From: UBA2402 sp044371005
Lineage (GTDB): Bacteria; Planctomycetota; Phycisphaerae; Phycisphaerales; UBA1924
Direction of reading: 5' to 3'
Length of the DNA: 7,893 nucleotides
NCBI GenBank assembly: GCA_044371005.1
Contig: JBILUL010000204.1
Location: forward strand, 1-7,893
Shown here: piece after piece, positions 1 through 6,403 of the stretch
Layout of the letters: every line of letters begins with the position of its first letter
Numbering within the stretch: the stretch's first letter is position 1
Translations under genes and position numbers: made by a program
The notes under the pieces: generated by a model
Databases searched by the model: none
What the model was told of the DNA's origin: nothing
The model's input: only the letters and a program-made list of their open reading frames with translations

Positions 1-312
1 CCTTGTCGGGGCGTGAGTTGCGAGTGATTCGAGCCTTCGGGCACTGGATTTCGCGATTCTGCCGGCAGCGATGGCGGAGAGAGTGTGGTGGTCTGGCAGT
101 GTGATTCGGCAGAGTTGGTGATTGGTTTCGGTGCTGGTTGATGGTGTTTCATTGCTCTCGCGGGCGAATCTTGAAGGTTCGCGGGAGGCCGAATCAGGTT
201 TTGGTTGCAGGCATTCGGTTCGTACGCGCACGTTCCTCACAACCTTCATGGGCGTTCTGCATGGCGAGTTCACTTCGCCTGGCACATGAAGGGCAGCTTC
301 TTGGAGAAGATC
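1..312. other. Leader region without a recognisable gene
   Basis: No frame here has both a ribosome binding site and a recognisable protein, and no upstream gene end can be identified. The top strand at about 95-145 is rich in G and T and poor in C and A, with repeated TGATT/GGTTGATGG-like words. GATTCGGC (103-110) and GCCGAATC (188-195) form an 8-bp inverted repeat with a long 77-base loop. No convincing -35/-10 pair was found. The region probably holds the promoter and 5' leader of the secretin gene, but the sequence does not show where transcription starts. Confidence 0.5.
303..309 (+). promoter_or_regulatory. Ribosome binding site of the secretin gene
   Basis: GGAGAAG lies with its GGAG core 6 bases before the ATG at 313. 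The in-frame alternatives upstream (ATG at 286 and the start at 205) lack such a site, and using them would place extra polar residues in front of a clean signal peptide. This decides the start at 313. Confidence 0.75.
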
Positions 313-3300
313 ATGTCGATCGGGAATACGACCTTGGTCCGCCGTTCGGTTCGTTCACTTCTGACTGTCGCCGGTCTGGCGGGCGGTCTGTTCGTCGCTC
401 CTGCTGGTGCGAATGCTCAGATCGTCGTTGCTGCCGATCCTGCCACGTCTGGAGCCAAGGCTGACGGTTCGGTTCAGGGTGGCGAGCAGCTCGCCAAGGC
501 TGTTGAACTGCTCGCAGCAGGCAAGGTGGTCGCGGCGAAGTCGCTGCTTGAGACCCTTTCCCGTCCCGAGAATGCACAGTCGCTCAGCGATGGGCAGCGC
601 AAGCAGATGTACACGGCTCTGGCCAATGCCAGCCGCCGCATCAAGGGCATGAACCCGGTCGAAGTGAGCCTGCAGACGGCTCAGGATTCGCTGTCCAAGG
701 GCGATCTGGTGACCGTGGCTCACCACGCCAAGGCAGTGGTTGAGTCGCCCAACGCCACCAACAGCCAGACCAAGACGGCCCGTGAACTCCTTGAGCAGGC
801 GGATGCGATGAAGGTTGCGATGCAGCCTTCCCTGGGCAGCATGCTTGATCGCGTGAATGCTGATTTCGAGGCTGGCAATATCGCCGCGGCGAAGTCGACG
901 CTTCAGCAGGTCACCCGCGCGGGTCTCACCCTCACCGAGGATCAGCAGCACCTGGTTGACACGCTTCAGACGCGGATCGTTGATCTTGATGCCGCCCCGG
1001 GCATGATGCAGCCGGGCGTGATCAAGCCTCGCGAGGAAGCGGCCCCCGAGAGCACCGCCCCCGTCGCCGCGCAGCCCGCCGCAACTCCTGAAGCTGCTCC
1101 CGCGGCACAGCCTCCGGCCGCCGATCCGATCGAGCAGGCCCGCAAGTGGGAGGCCCAGAGCCTTCTGGCGGAAGCTGATCAGGCTTTCGAGCAGGCTCGC
1201 ATGAAGGACGCTGCGGAGAAGTATCAGCGCGTTCTGGGTGGATTCGGCGATCAGCTGACTGCCGAGCAGAAGACGCACGCCGAGAACCGCCTCGCTGAGT
1301 CGAAGGTTCGCATGGGTGTGAACGTCGGTGATGAAGGCCACGTGATCGACAACGTGATCGGTCAGATGGACCTCAAGCGCAGCCAGGCACTGGCCGAGTT
1401 CAACAACAACGTTGAGCAGGCTGGCAAGGCTCTTGCGTCGGGCGACCCTCTGACTGCCAAGAACCTCGCCGCGGCGGCCCGTGTGAATGTCAACTCGGTC
1501 AAGGAAGTCTTCAGCGCTTCCGACCTTGAGGCGTACAACAAGCAGATCGATGACCTCGAGACCGCGATCGACAAGAAGGCCGAAGAGATTCGTGTTGCTG
1601 ACGGAGTCACGCGGGCCGGCGCCATTCAGGCAGCCAGCCAGCAGGCTCAGGCCAAGGCCGCGTCCGACAAGTCACGCAAGATCAACGAGGCGATTGACCG
1701 CGTTCGTGCCCTCCAGAAGGAGATGAAGTACGACGAAGCCCTGCAGGTCTGCGAGCAGATTCTGTTCCTTGATCCGAACAATGCCACGGGTCTGGTGCTT
1801 CGCGATGTGATCAGCGATTCGAAGATCTATCGCGAGTCGCTCTCGCTGGAGCAGGCCAAGAACCGCAACATCGCCATCCAGCGTGTTGACAACTCCGAGG
1901 CGATTGTTCCGCCGGTCAACATCATGGACTACCCCAGCGACTGGCCGGGCATTTCGCACCGCCGCGGCGAGCCGATGGGCATGGCCGAGACCGAGGACAA
2001 TCGCTCGGCGCTCGCACTGCTCGAGAAGAAGCGCATCCCGGTGAACTTCGTCGATACCCCCTTCTCCAGCGTCGTCAGCTTCCTGAACGCAGTGACGCAG
2101 CTGAACTTCGATGTCGACTGGGAGAAGCTCTCCGAGGCCGGGATCGACCGTGAGGCGCAGATCTCACTGAATCTGACGAATGTGCCCGTCCGCACGGTCC
2201 TTGAGCGCGTGCTCGAGAAGGCCAGCAAGGACGCGGGCAATGGCGCGTGGTACGCGATCAATGACGGTGTTGTGATGATCTCGACCCGCGAGGACATCAA
2301 CAAGAAGAAGACCCTGCAGATCTACGACATCCGCGATCTGCTCATCGAAGTTCCGGATTACGCCAACGCGCCCGAGTTCGACCTTCAGAGCGTGCTGCAG
2401 AGCACGGGTCAGGGCGGCGGCGGTGGCGGTGGCCAGAGCCCCTTCCGTGACAACGGTGATCAGGGCCCTGCCAATCGTCGCACGCTCGAGGATCGCACCA
2501 ACGAGCTCATCAACATCATCACGACCAATGTCGATGAGCAGGGCTGGCAGGAAAACGGCGGCGACGTCGGATTCATCCAGCAGCTCCAGGGCAGCCTGAT
2601 CATCACGAACACGCCGGCCAACCACCGTTCGATTCATGGTCTGCTGAGCAAGCTGCGTGAAATCCGCGCAATGCAGATCAACGTCGAGACGCGGTTCCTT
2701 CTGGTCCGTACCGATTACTTCGAGCAGATCGGCTTCGATCTGGACGTGTACTTCAACGGTCAGAACAACCAGGTCCGCGCCGCTCGCGCCGCGCTGCCCA
2801 ACAGCTCGGTGCAGCCCTCCGACTTCTTCAACTTCGCCCAGGGTGGCCTGCAGCGTCGTGTCTTCGGTGCACCCACCGATGCCAACGGCGACGGCACTGC
2901 CGACCCGCAGGTTGGCGTCGCCACGGCTCTGCCCAGCCCCCTGTCGGTCGTCGGTGCTGGTCAGAACAGCCTCGGTCTGGTCGAGTCGGGCGTCTCGGGC
3001 AACTTCGCTCAGGGCATCCTCAGCCGCGCCCCGGCACTGGGCGTCGGCGGTCAGTTCCTCGATGACATTCAGGTCGACTTCCTGATCAAGGCGACGCAGG
3101 CCGATCGCCGCACGGTGACTCTGACGGCTCCCCGTCTGACGTTCACCAACGGTCAGACTTCGAATATCTACGTCGCCACGCAGGTGGCCTTCGTCAGCGA
3201 TCTCACCCCCGTCGTCAGCGAGTCGGCCGTCGGCTTCGACCCCACGCTCGCCACGGTCAACGAAGGTGTGCGTCTGCTCATCGAAGGCACGATTTCCGCC

Positions 3301-3711
3301 GACCGTCGCTATGTGACGATGAACGTCGATGCCTCGGTGGCGAAGATCGAAGGCTTCCAGAACACCGCGGTCACCGCGCTGGCTGGCGGCGGTCTGATCA
3401 ACTCCGCTTCGACTCAGTCGTTCATTCAGCGTCCCACCACGACCGTCACCCGCGTCCAGACGACCGTCACGGTCCCTGACCAGGGCACGATCCTCCTGGG
3501 CGGTCAGCGCCTCGTCACCGAGCAGGAAGTTGAATCGGGCGTCCCGGTTCTGAGCAAGATCCCGATCATCAACCGGTTCTTCAGCAACCGCATCGAAGTC
3601 CGCGAAGAGCAGACCCTGCTGATCCTGATCAAGCCCACCATCCTGATCCAGGCCGAGGAAGAGAATCGCCACTTCCCGGGTCTCGATGAGGCCGTGAAGT
3701 TCGGCGGCTGA
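313..3711 (+). CDS. Large secretin (GspD/PulD-superfamily) outer-membrane channel protein
   Basis: This 1132-residue protein is predicted to be exported and to form a multimeric outer-membrane secretin pore, as in type II secretion or type IV pilus systems. Residues 1-35 form a signal peptide: Arg10/Arg11/Arg14, a hydrophobic core at about 15-31, and an AxA cleavage site (ANA, 33-35). Residues about 45-235 and 278-500 are helical and TPR-like (for example 457-500, with a DPNN turn), separated by an Ala/Pro linker at about 241-274. An N0/STN-like domain spans about 575-662. A seven-Gly run (701-707) precedes a secretin_N-like segment (about 730-786). The secretin domain runs from about 788 to 1112, with VPDQGTILLGGQ (1054-1065), the family motif GVPVLSKIP (from 1076) and a final LLILIKPTIL strand. 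Typical GspD is about 650 residues, so the extra length is the helical N-terminal half. No gspE, gspF, pilin or pilotin gene is in the window, so the system it serves is unknown. The secretin call is firm; GspD as opposed to PilQ is not resolved. Confidence 0.93.
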   Translation: MSIGNTTLVRRSVRSLLTVAGLAGGLFVAPAGANAQIVVAADPATSGAKADGSVQGGEQLAKAVELLAAGKVVAAKSLLETLSRPENAQSLSDGQRKQMYTALANASRRIKGMNPVEVSLQTAQDSLSKGDLVTVAHHAKAVVESPNATNSQTKTARELLEQADAMKVAMQPSLGSMLDRVNADFEAGNIAAAKSTLQQVTRAGLTLTEDQQHLVDTLQTRIVDLDAAPGMMQPGVIKPREEAAPESTAPVAAQPAATPEAAPAAQPPAADPIEQARKWEAQSLLAEADQAFEQARMKDAAEKYQRVLGGFGDQLTAEQKTHAENRLAESKVRMGVNVGDEGHVIDNVIGQMDLKRSQALAEFNNNVEQAGKALASGDPLTAKNLAAAARVNVNSVKEVFSASDLEAYNKQIDDLETAIDKKAEEIRVADGVTRAGAIQAASQQAQAKAASDKSRKINEAIDRVRALQKEMKYDEALQVCEQILFLDPNNATGLVLRDVISDSKIYRESLSLEQAKNRNIAIQRVDNSEAIVPPVNIMDYPSDWPGISHRRGEPMGMAETEDNRSALALLEKKRIPVNFVDTPFSSVVSFLNAVTQLNFDVDWEKLSEAGIDREAQISLNLTNVPVRTVLERVLEKASKDAGNGAWYAINDGVVMISTREDINKKKTLQIYDIRDLLIEVPDYANAPEFDLQSVLQSTGQGGGGGGGQSPFRDNGDQGPANRRTLEDRTNELINIITTNVDEQGWQENGGDVGFIQQLQGSLIITNTPANHRSIHGLLSKLREIRAMQINVETRFLLVRTDYFEQIGFDLDVYFNGQNNQVRAARAALPNSSVQPSDFFNFAQGGLQRRVFGAPTDANGDGTADPQVGVATALPSPLSVVGAGQNSLGLVESGVSGNFAQGILSRAPALGVGGQFLDDIQVDFLIKATQADRRTVTLTAPRLTFTNGQTSNIYVATQVAFVSDLTPVVSESAVGFDPTLATVNEGVRLLIEGTISADRRYVTMNVDASVAKIEGFQNTAVTALAGGGLINSASTQSFIQRPTTTVTRVQTTVTVPDQGTILLGGQRLVTEQEVESGVPVLSKIPIINRFFSNRIEVREEQTLLILIKPTILIQAEEENRHFPGLDEAVKFGG

Positions 3712-3763
3712 TCTTCAGGAGGGCCCGGGTGCTGAGCCCGTCGCCCCTGTGAAAACGTCCCCC

Positions 3764-3791
3764 AAAGGCCCGCGAACCTCGCGGGCCTTTT
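3764..3791 (+). terminator. Intrinsic terminator after the secretin gene
   Basis: AAAGGCCCGCG (3764-3774) and CGCGGGCCTTT (3780-3790) form a perfect 11-bp stem with a 5-base AACCT loop and end in TTTT (3788-3791). The outer A/T pairs give both an A-tract and a T-tract, so it could act on both strands. It lies 52 bases after the secretin stop codon and isolates that gene from the STAS gene. Confidence 0.88.
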
Positions 3792-3821
3792 CATTGCAGC
3801 ACGTTCCACCGCCTGCCGGGC

Positions 3822-3827
3822 TATCAT
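3822..3827 (+). promoter_or_regulatory. Possible -10 element for the STAS/HATPase pair
   Basis: TATCAT matches TATAAT at 5 of 6 positions. It sits just past the upstream terminator and about 65 bases before the STAS start codon. No good -35 hexamer lies 16-18 bases upstream, so this is a position-based guess that some promoter must lie between the terminator and the gene. Confidence 0.3.
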
Positions 3828-3878
3828 CGGGCGTTGGAACAGTCGCGCCCCGCCCGCTGGCGACGCGCCTCAACGATC

Positions 3879-3884
3879 AGGAGA
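3879..3884 (+). promoter_or_regulatory. Ribosome binding site of the STAS gene
   Basis: AGGAGA lies 8 bases before the ATG at 3893. It sets the start there rather than at the in-frame start at 3749. That longer version would run through the terminator hairpin and would add 48 low-complexity residues not found in STAS proteins. Confidence 0.75.
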
Positions 3885-3892
3885 TTCCTTCG

Positions 3893-4255
3893 ATGGCCGC
3901 AGGTGATTCCCGCATCCGAGTCAAGCGTGTCGACAGCGTCTCGCAGATCGAGTTCGTCGATCGCAACATTCTTGACGAAGGCAACATTCAGGTCATCGGC
4001 CAGGAGATCGCGGCACTCATCGATGCCGAGGCGAGCCCTCGCCTTCTGATCAGCTTCGCCCGTGTTGAACATCTCTCGTCCGCCGCACTTGGCACGCTGA
4101 TCACCGTCAACACGAAGATCCGCACCAAGTCCGGCCAGTTGCGTCTGGCCAACATCGACCCCCAGATCTACGAGGTCTTCGTCATCACGCGGCTGAACAA
4201 GCTGTTCCAGATCCACGAGACGACCGATGAAGCGATGAAGAGCTTCACGGCCTGA
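3893..4255 (+). CDS. STAS-domain protein, anti-sigma-factor antagonist (RsbV/SpoIIAA type)
   Basis: The 120-residue product is a single STAS domain, the usual length for stand-alone RsbV/SpoIIAA proteins. These cytosolic proteins bind a cognate anti-sigma kinase when unphosphorylated and release its target. The signature loop reads LSSAALGTLI at residues 61-70. Aligned with the SpoIIAA DSSGLG motif, Ser63 corresponds to the phosphorylated serine, while the preceding Asp is replaced by Ser62. The fold continues with a GQLRLANI strand (about 84-91) and a C-terminal helix ending in EAMKSF. The next gene, 59 bases downstream, encodes an HATPase of the matching kinase class, which supports a partner-switching pair. 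No sigma factor or phosphatase gene is visible, so the regulated target is unknown. A fully different STAS role cannot be excluded. Confidence 0.88.
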   Translation: MAAGDSRIRVKRVDSVSQIEFVDRNILDEGNIQVIGQEIAALIDAEASPRLLISFARVEHLSSAALGTLITVNTKIRTKSGQLRLANIDPQIYEVFVITRLNKLFQIHETTDEAMKSFTA

Positions 4256-4277
4256 GAACGCGGCGTCTTCCCCGTCA

Positions 4278-4306
4278 GTTGACAGGTACTCGGTGCGTTG
4301 ACCGGT
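4278..4306 (+). repeat. Short direct repeat GTTGACNGGT
   Basis: GTTGACAGGT (4278-4287) and GTTGACCGGT (4297-4306) match at 9 of 10 positions, with starts 19 bases apart. They sit in the 59-base gap between the STAS and HATPase genes, immediately before the HATPase start. The first copy contains TTGACA, but no -10 element follows at the right distance. An operator or RNA element is possible; chance is not excluded. Confidence 0.4.
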
Positions 4307-4314
4307 CTTGGCTC

Positions 4315-4776
4315 ATGAGCTCAGTTCATCAGCATTCCCACGCATGTCCTGACGAGGCCACGATCATCGTGGCCAACGATGCCACAGAGATTGATCGTGC
4401 CCAGGCACAGGTCGTCGCCGTCATCGAGAAGCACCAGTTTCCCAAGGCGGCGGTCTTTGCCATCCGACTTTCACTGCACGAGGCCATGAGCAACGCGTTC
4501 CGTCACGGGCACGCCAAACTCGCTCCCACAGTGCCCGTCAGCGTCTGGTATCAGATCAGTGACCAGCGCGTCGTGCTCGCAGTGGAGGATCAGGGCCCCG
4601 GCTTTGACCCCAAGGCTGTTCCCGACCCGACGCTCGAAGAGAATCTGGAGCGAGGGTCAGGACGTGGCTTGCTGCTCATCAGGGCGTACATGGCCAGCGC
4701 GGAGTACAACCAGAAGGGCAATCGTCTTCAGATGGTCTTCGAACGTTCACGAGCCCAGGAACTCGCCGAGGACTGA
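4315..4776 (+). CDS. Anti-sigma-factor serine kinase, HATPase fold (RsbW/SpoIIAB type)
   Basis: The 153-residue product is a GHKL ATPase domain without transmembrane or sensor segments, as in RsbW and SpoIIAB. Proteins of this kind bind and inhibit a sigma factor and phosphorylate their STAS antagonist. The N-box is HEAMSNAFRHGH, with Glu56 and Asn60. The G1 box is DQGPGFD (92-98), and the G2 box is GSGRGLLLIR (114-123). All ATP-binding motifs look intact, so an active kinase is expected. The ATG at 4315 is preferred because it is the first ATG in frame; a TTG at 4279 would add 12 residues, and neither has a clear Shine-Dalgarno sequence, so translational coupling to the STAS gene is plausible. 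The N-terminus reads HQHSHAC (5-11), an odd His/Cys cluster. The target is not in the window. Confidence 0.87.
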   Translation: MSSVHQHSHACPDEATIIVANDATEIDRAQAQVVAVIEKHQFPKAAVFAIRLSLHEAMSNAFRHGHAKLAPTVPVSVWYQISDQRVVLAVEDQGPGFDPKAVPDPTLEENLERGSGRGLLLIRAYMASAEYNQKGNRLQMVFERSRAQELAED

Positions 4777-4990
4777 GGTCGCTTGGTTGAGTCCGTTCCC
4801 GCACCGGCGTGCGAACACATCGCAAACAGTTCATCGACCGGGATAGCCTCCCTCCTTGCTCCAGCGGCACCCCGGTGCTTCAGCCATCCGCCCTGCCCGC
4901 CTGTGCATGCGGGTCACAACCTGCTCGATGCAACGCTCCGGGTGACCGGTGCGGAAGTCGTTTCAGGATCGATCGATCATCAAAGGTGGC
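4777..4990. other. Intergenic region with small dyads upstream of the isc promoter
   Basis: No credible gene is present: the two short frames crossing it (from 4783 and 4809) have low-complexity, Pro/Cys-rich products and poor or no ribosome binding sites. The DNA holds several short inverted repeats: CGCAC/GTGCG (4800-4813), TGCGA/TCGCA (4810-4824), CCCGC/GCGGG (4896-4913) and GGTCAC/GTGACC (4912-4947). The heptamer GCACCGG occurs at 4801-4807 and its complement at 4872-4878 and 4946-4952. No T-tract follows any hairpin, so no intrinsic terminator is claimed for the HATPase gene. Confidence 0.5.
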
Positions 4991-4997
4991 CTATAGT
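4969..4997 (+). promoter_or_regulatory. Probable sigma-70-type promoter of the isc operon
   Basis: TATAGT (4992-4997) matches the -10 consensus at 5 of 6 positions. The hexamer 17 bases upstream (TCGATC, 4969-4974) matches the -35 consensus at only 3 of 6. The stretch from about 4990 to 5030 is AT-rich against its surroundings. A start near 5004 would give a leader of about 85 bases before iscS. A weak -35 fits a regulated promoter. Confidence 0.45.
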
Positions 4998-4999
4998 TG

Positions 5000-5014
5000 T
5001 TAGACTGATTCTAA
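5000..5014 (+). promoter_or_regulatory. Operator-like dyad (7-1-7) at the isc transcription start
   Basis: TTAGACT-G-ATTCTAA is a 15-bp imperfect palindrome with 6 of 7 pairs complementary. It has the 7-1-7 geometry of Fur-family boxes and matches the PerR consensus TTATAATNATTATAA at 11 of 14 defined positions. It begins 3 bases after the -10-like TATAGT, so a bound protein would block initiation. Other readings are given among the findings. The regulator gene is not in the window. Confidence 0.4.
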
Positions 5015-5088
5015 GACTCAGATCCAAACGTCCTGATTGAGCGAATCCATGGGGAGACAGGTTCAACGGGAATGAAGAGGAGCGTTTC

Positions 5089-6339
5089 ATGGGTTCTACT
5101 GGACACGATCGAGTGATTTATCTGGACAATGCCGCGACCACCCCATGCGATCCGCGCGTGGTGGAAGCGATGCTTCCGTACTTCACCGAGTGCTTTGGCA
5201 ATCCGGGAAGCCGCAACCACCGCTACGGATGGGAATCCGAGCAGGGTGTCGATCACGCTCGCGAGCAGGTTGCAGCACTGCTGGGAGCTGACGAGAAGGA
5301 AGTCATCTTCACCTCCGGCGCCACGGAATCGAACAATCTGGCAATCAAGGGTGCGGCGTACATGTACGAGAAGGCCGCTGCGGGCAGCGGTGCATGCCGC
5401 GGCCACATCATCACCAGCGCCATCGAACACAAGGCCGTCCTGGATCCGTGCAAGCGGCTTCAGAAGGAAGGCTTCGATGTGACCTTCCTGGATCCGCCGG
5501 CCGACGGTGTCTTCACCGCGGCGATGGTGGAAGCCGCGATGCGTCCTGACACCATCCTCGTTTCGATCATGTGGGCCAACAACGAGATTGGCACGATCAA
5601 TGAAATCCCGCAGATCGGTGCCCTCTGTCACAAGCGCGATGTGATCTTCCACACCGATGCCACGCAATGGGCTGGCAAGATGCCCATCAATGTCGAGCGT
5701 GACTGCGTTGATCTGCTCTCGCTCTCGGGTCACAAGATGTACGGCCCCAAGGGTGTCGGCGCGCTGTATGTGCGTCGTCGCAAGCCCCGTGTCCGTCTGC
5801 AGTCGCTGGTCGATGGCGGCGGACAGGAACGCGGCTTCCGTTCCGGCACGCTGAATGTTCCCGGCATCGTCGGGCTGGGCAAGGCTGCGGAACTGGCCCT
5901 GGCTGAGATGGATCGCGACGGCACCCGCCTGCTCGCGCTTCGTCGCCGGCTCGAGTCGCTGGTTACCTCGCAGCTCGATCACTGCGCCATCAACGGTCAC
6001 GTCGAAAAGCGTCTGCCGCACATCACCAATATCTCCTTCGGCTTCGTCGAGGGTGAGAGCCTGATGATGGCGTGCAAGGAACTGGCAGTCTCCTCGGGTT
6101 CTGCCTGCACCTCGGCAAGTCTTGAGCCCAGCTATGTGCTCAAGGGCCTGGGAGTGGGGGATGAACTGGCGCACTCATCGCTTCGGCTCTCGCTGGGCCG
6201 GTTCACGAAGGATGCGGATATCGAGGCCGCGGCGGCATCGATCGTGAAGGCCGTCCGCAAGCTCCGCGAACTCTCTCCCCTGTACGACATGCACAACGAA
6301 GGCATCGACCTTTCCAAGGTCGAATGGGGCCACCACTAA
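5089..6339 (+). CDS. iscS: Cysteine desulfurase IscS
   Basis: This 416-residue PLP enzyme converts L-cysteine to alanine and passes the sulfane sulfur, as a cysteine persulfide, to IscU and other acceptors. It resembles E. coli IscS along its whole length. The N-terminal part carries YLDNAATTP and a TSGATESNNLAIKG segment; EHKAVLD contains His114, which stacks on PLP. The PLP lysine is Lys216 in SGHKMYGPKG. The catalytic Cys340 lies in the long mobile loop SSGSACTSASLEPSYVL, typical of group I desulfurases. The C-terminal tail ends in SPLYDMHNEGIDL and VEWGHH, close to the E. coli tail that contacts IscU, which argues for IscS rather than NifS or SufS. GAGGAG (5077-5082) lies 6 bases before the ATG. 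It is the first gene of an iscS-iscU-iscA operon, with no iscR in front. Confidence 0.96.
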   Translation: MGSTGHDRVIYLDNAATTPCDPRVVEAMLPYFTECFGNPGSRNHRYGWESEQGVDHAREQVAALLGADEKEVIFTSGATESNNLAIKGAAYMYEKAAAGSGACRGHIITSAIEHKAVLDPCKRLQKEGFDVTFLDPPADGVFTAAMVEAAMRPDTILVSIMWANNEIGTINEIPQIGALCHKRDVIFHTDATQWAGKMPINVERDCVDLLSLSGHKMYGPKGVGALYVRRRKPRVRLQSLVDGGGQERGFRSGTLNVPGIVGLGKAAELALAEMDRDGTRLLALRRRLESLVTSQLDHCAINGHVEKRLPHITNISFGFVEGESLMMACKELAVSSGSACTSASLEPSYVLKGLGVGDELAHSSLRLSLGRFTKDADIEAAAASIVKAVRKLRELSPLYDMHNEGIDLSKVEWGHH

Positions 6340-6362
6340 GTCGCATTTCACGAACGAATCAC

Positions 6363-6382
6363 GCGCCGCATCACTGGGGCGC
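6363..6382 (+). other. Small intercistronic hairpin before iscU
   Basis: GCGCC (6363-6367) and GGCGC (6378-6382) can pair around a 10-base loop, 6 bases upstream of the iscU ribosome binding site. There is no T-tract, so it is not a terminator. It could tune iscU translation or mRNA processing, but a 5-bp stem in GC-rich DNA may be chance. Confidence 0.25.
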
Positions 6383-6403
6383 ATTGAAAAGAGGTACGCA
6401 GTC

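Noticed and set aside
103..195. GATTCGGC/GCCGAATC inverted repeat in the leader
   Set aside because: The arms are 8 bp with a 77-base loop, and GATTCG-like words recur in the region, so pairing is not convincing.
2164..3672. A 502-codon open frame antisense to the secretin gene (and a 328-codon one at 355-1341)
   Set aside because: The frames mirror the codon bias of the real gene in GC-rich DNA. Their products are Arg/Asp/Gly-rich low-complexity sequences with no recognisable domain, and the plus-strand product is clearly a secretin.
3721..3738. GGGCCCGGG and CGGG/CCCG dyads just after the secretin stop codon
   Set aside because: The stems are short with no T-tract, and the clear terminator lies about 25 bases further on.
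4279..4307. Perfect TTGACA -35 hexamer before the HATPase gene
   Set aside because: No -10-like hexamer follows at 16-18 bases (CCGGTC lies there), so it is not called a promoter.
4783..5040. An 85-codon open frame starting with TTG after the HATPase gene
   Set aside because: It has a weak ribosome binding site at poor spacing and a Pro/Cys-rich product without any family pattern, and it overlaps the probable isc promoter and operator.
5049..5116. Two tiny overlapping frames (8 and 14 codons, joined at ATGA) leading into iscS
   Set aside because: This looks like an upstream-ORF chain, but neither start has a Shine-Dalgarno sequence. The second covers the strong GAGGAG site of iscS itself, so chance is the simpler explanation.
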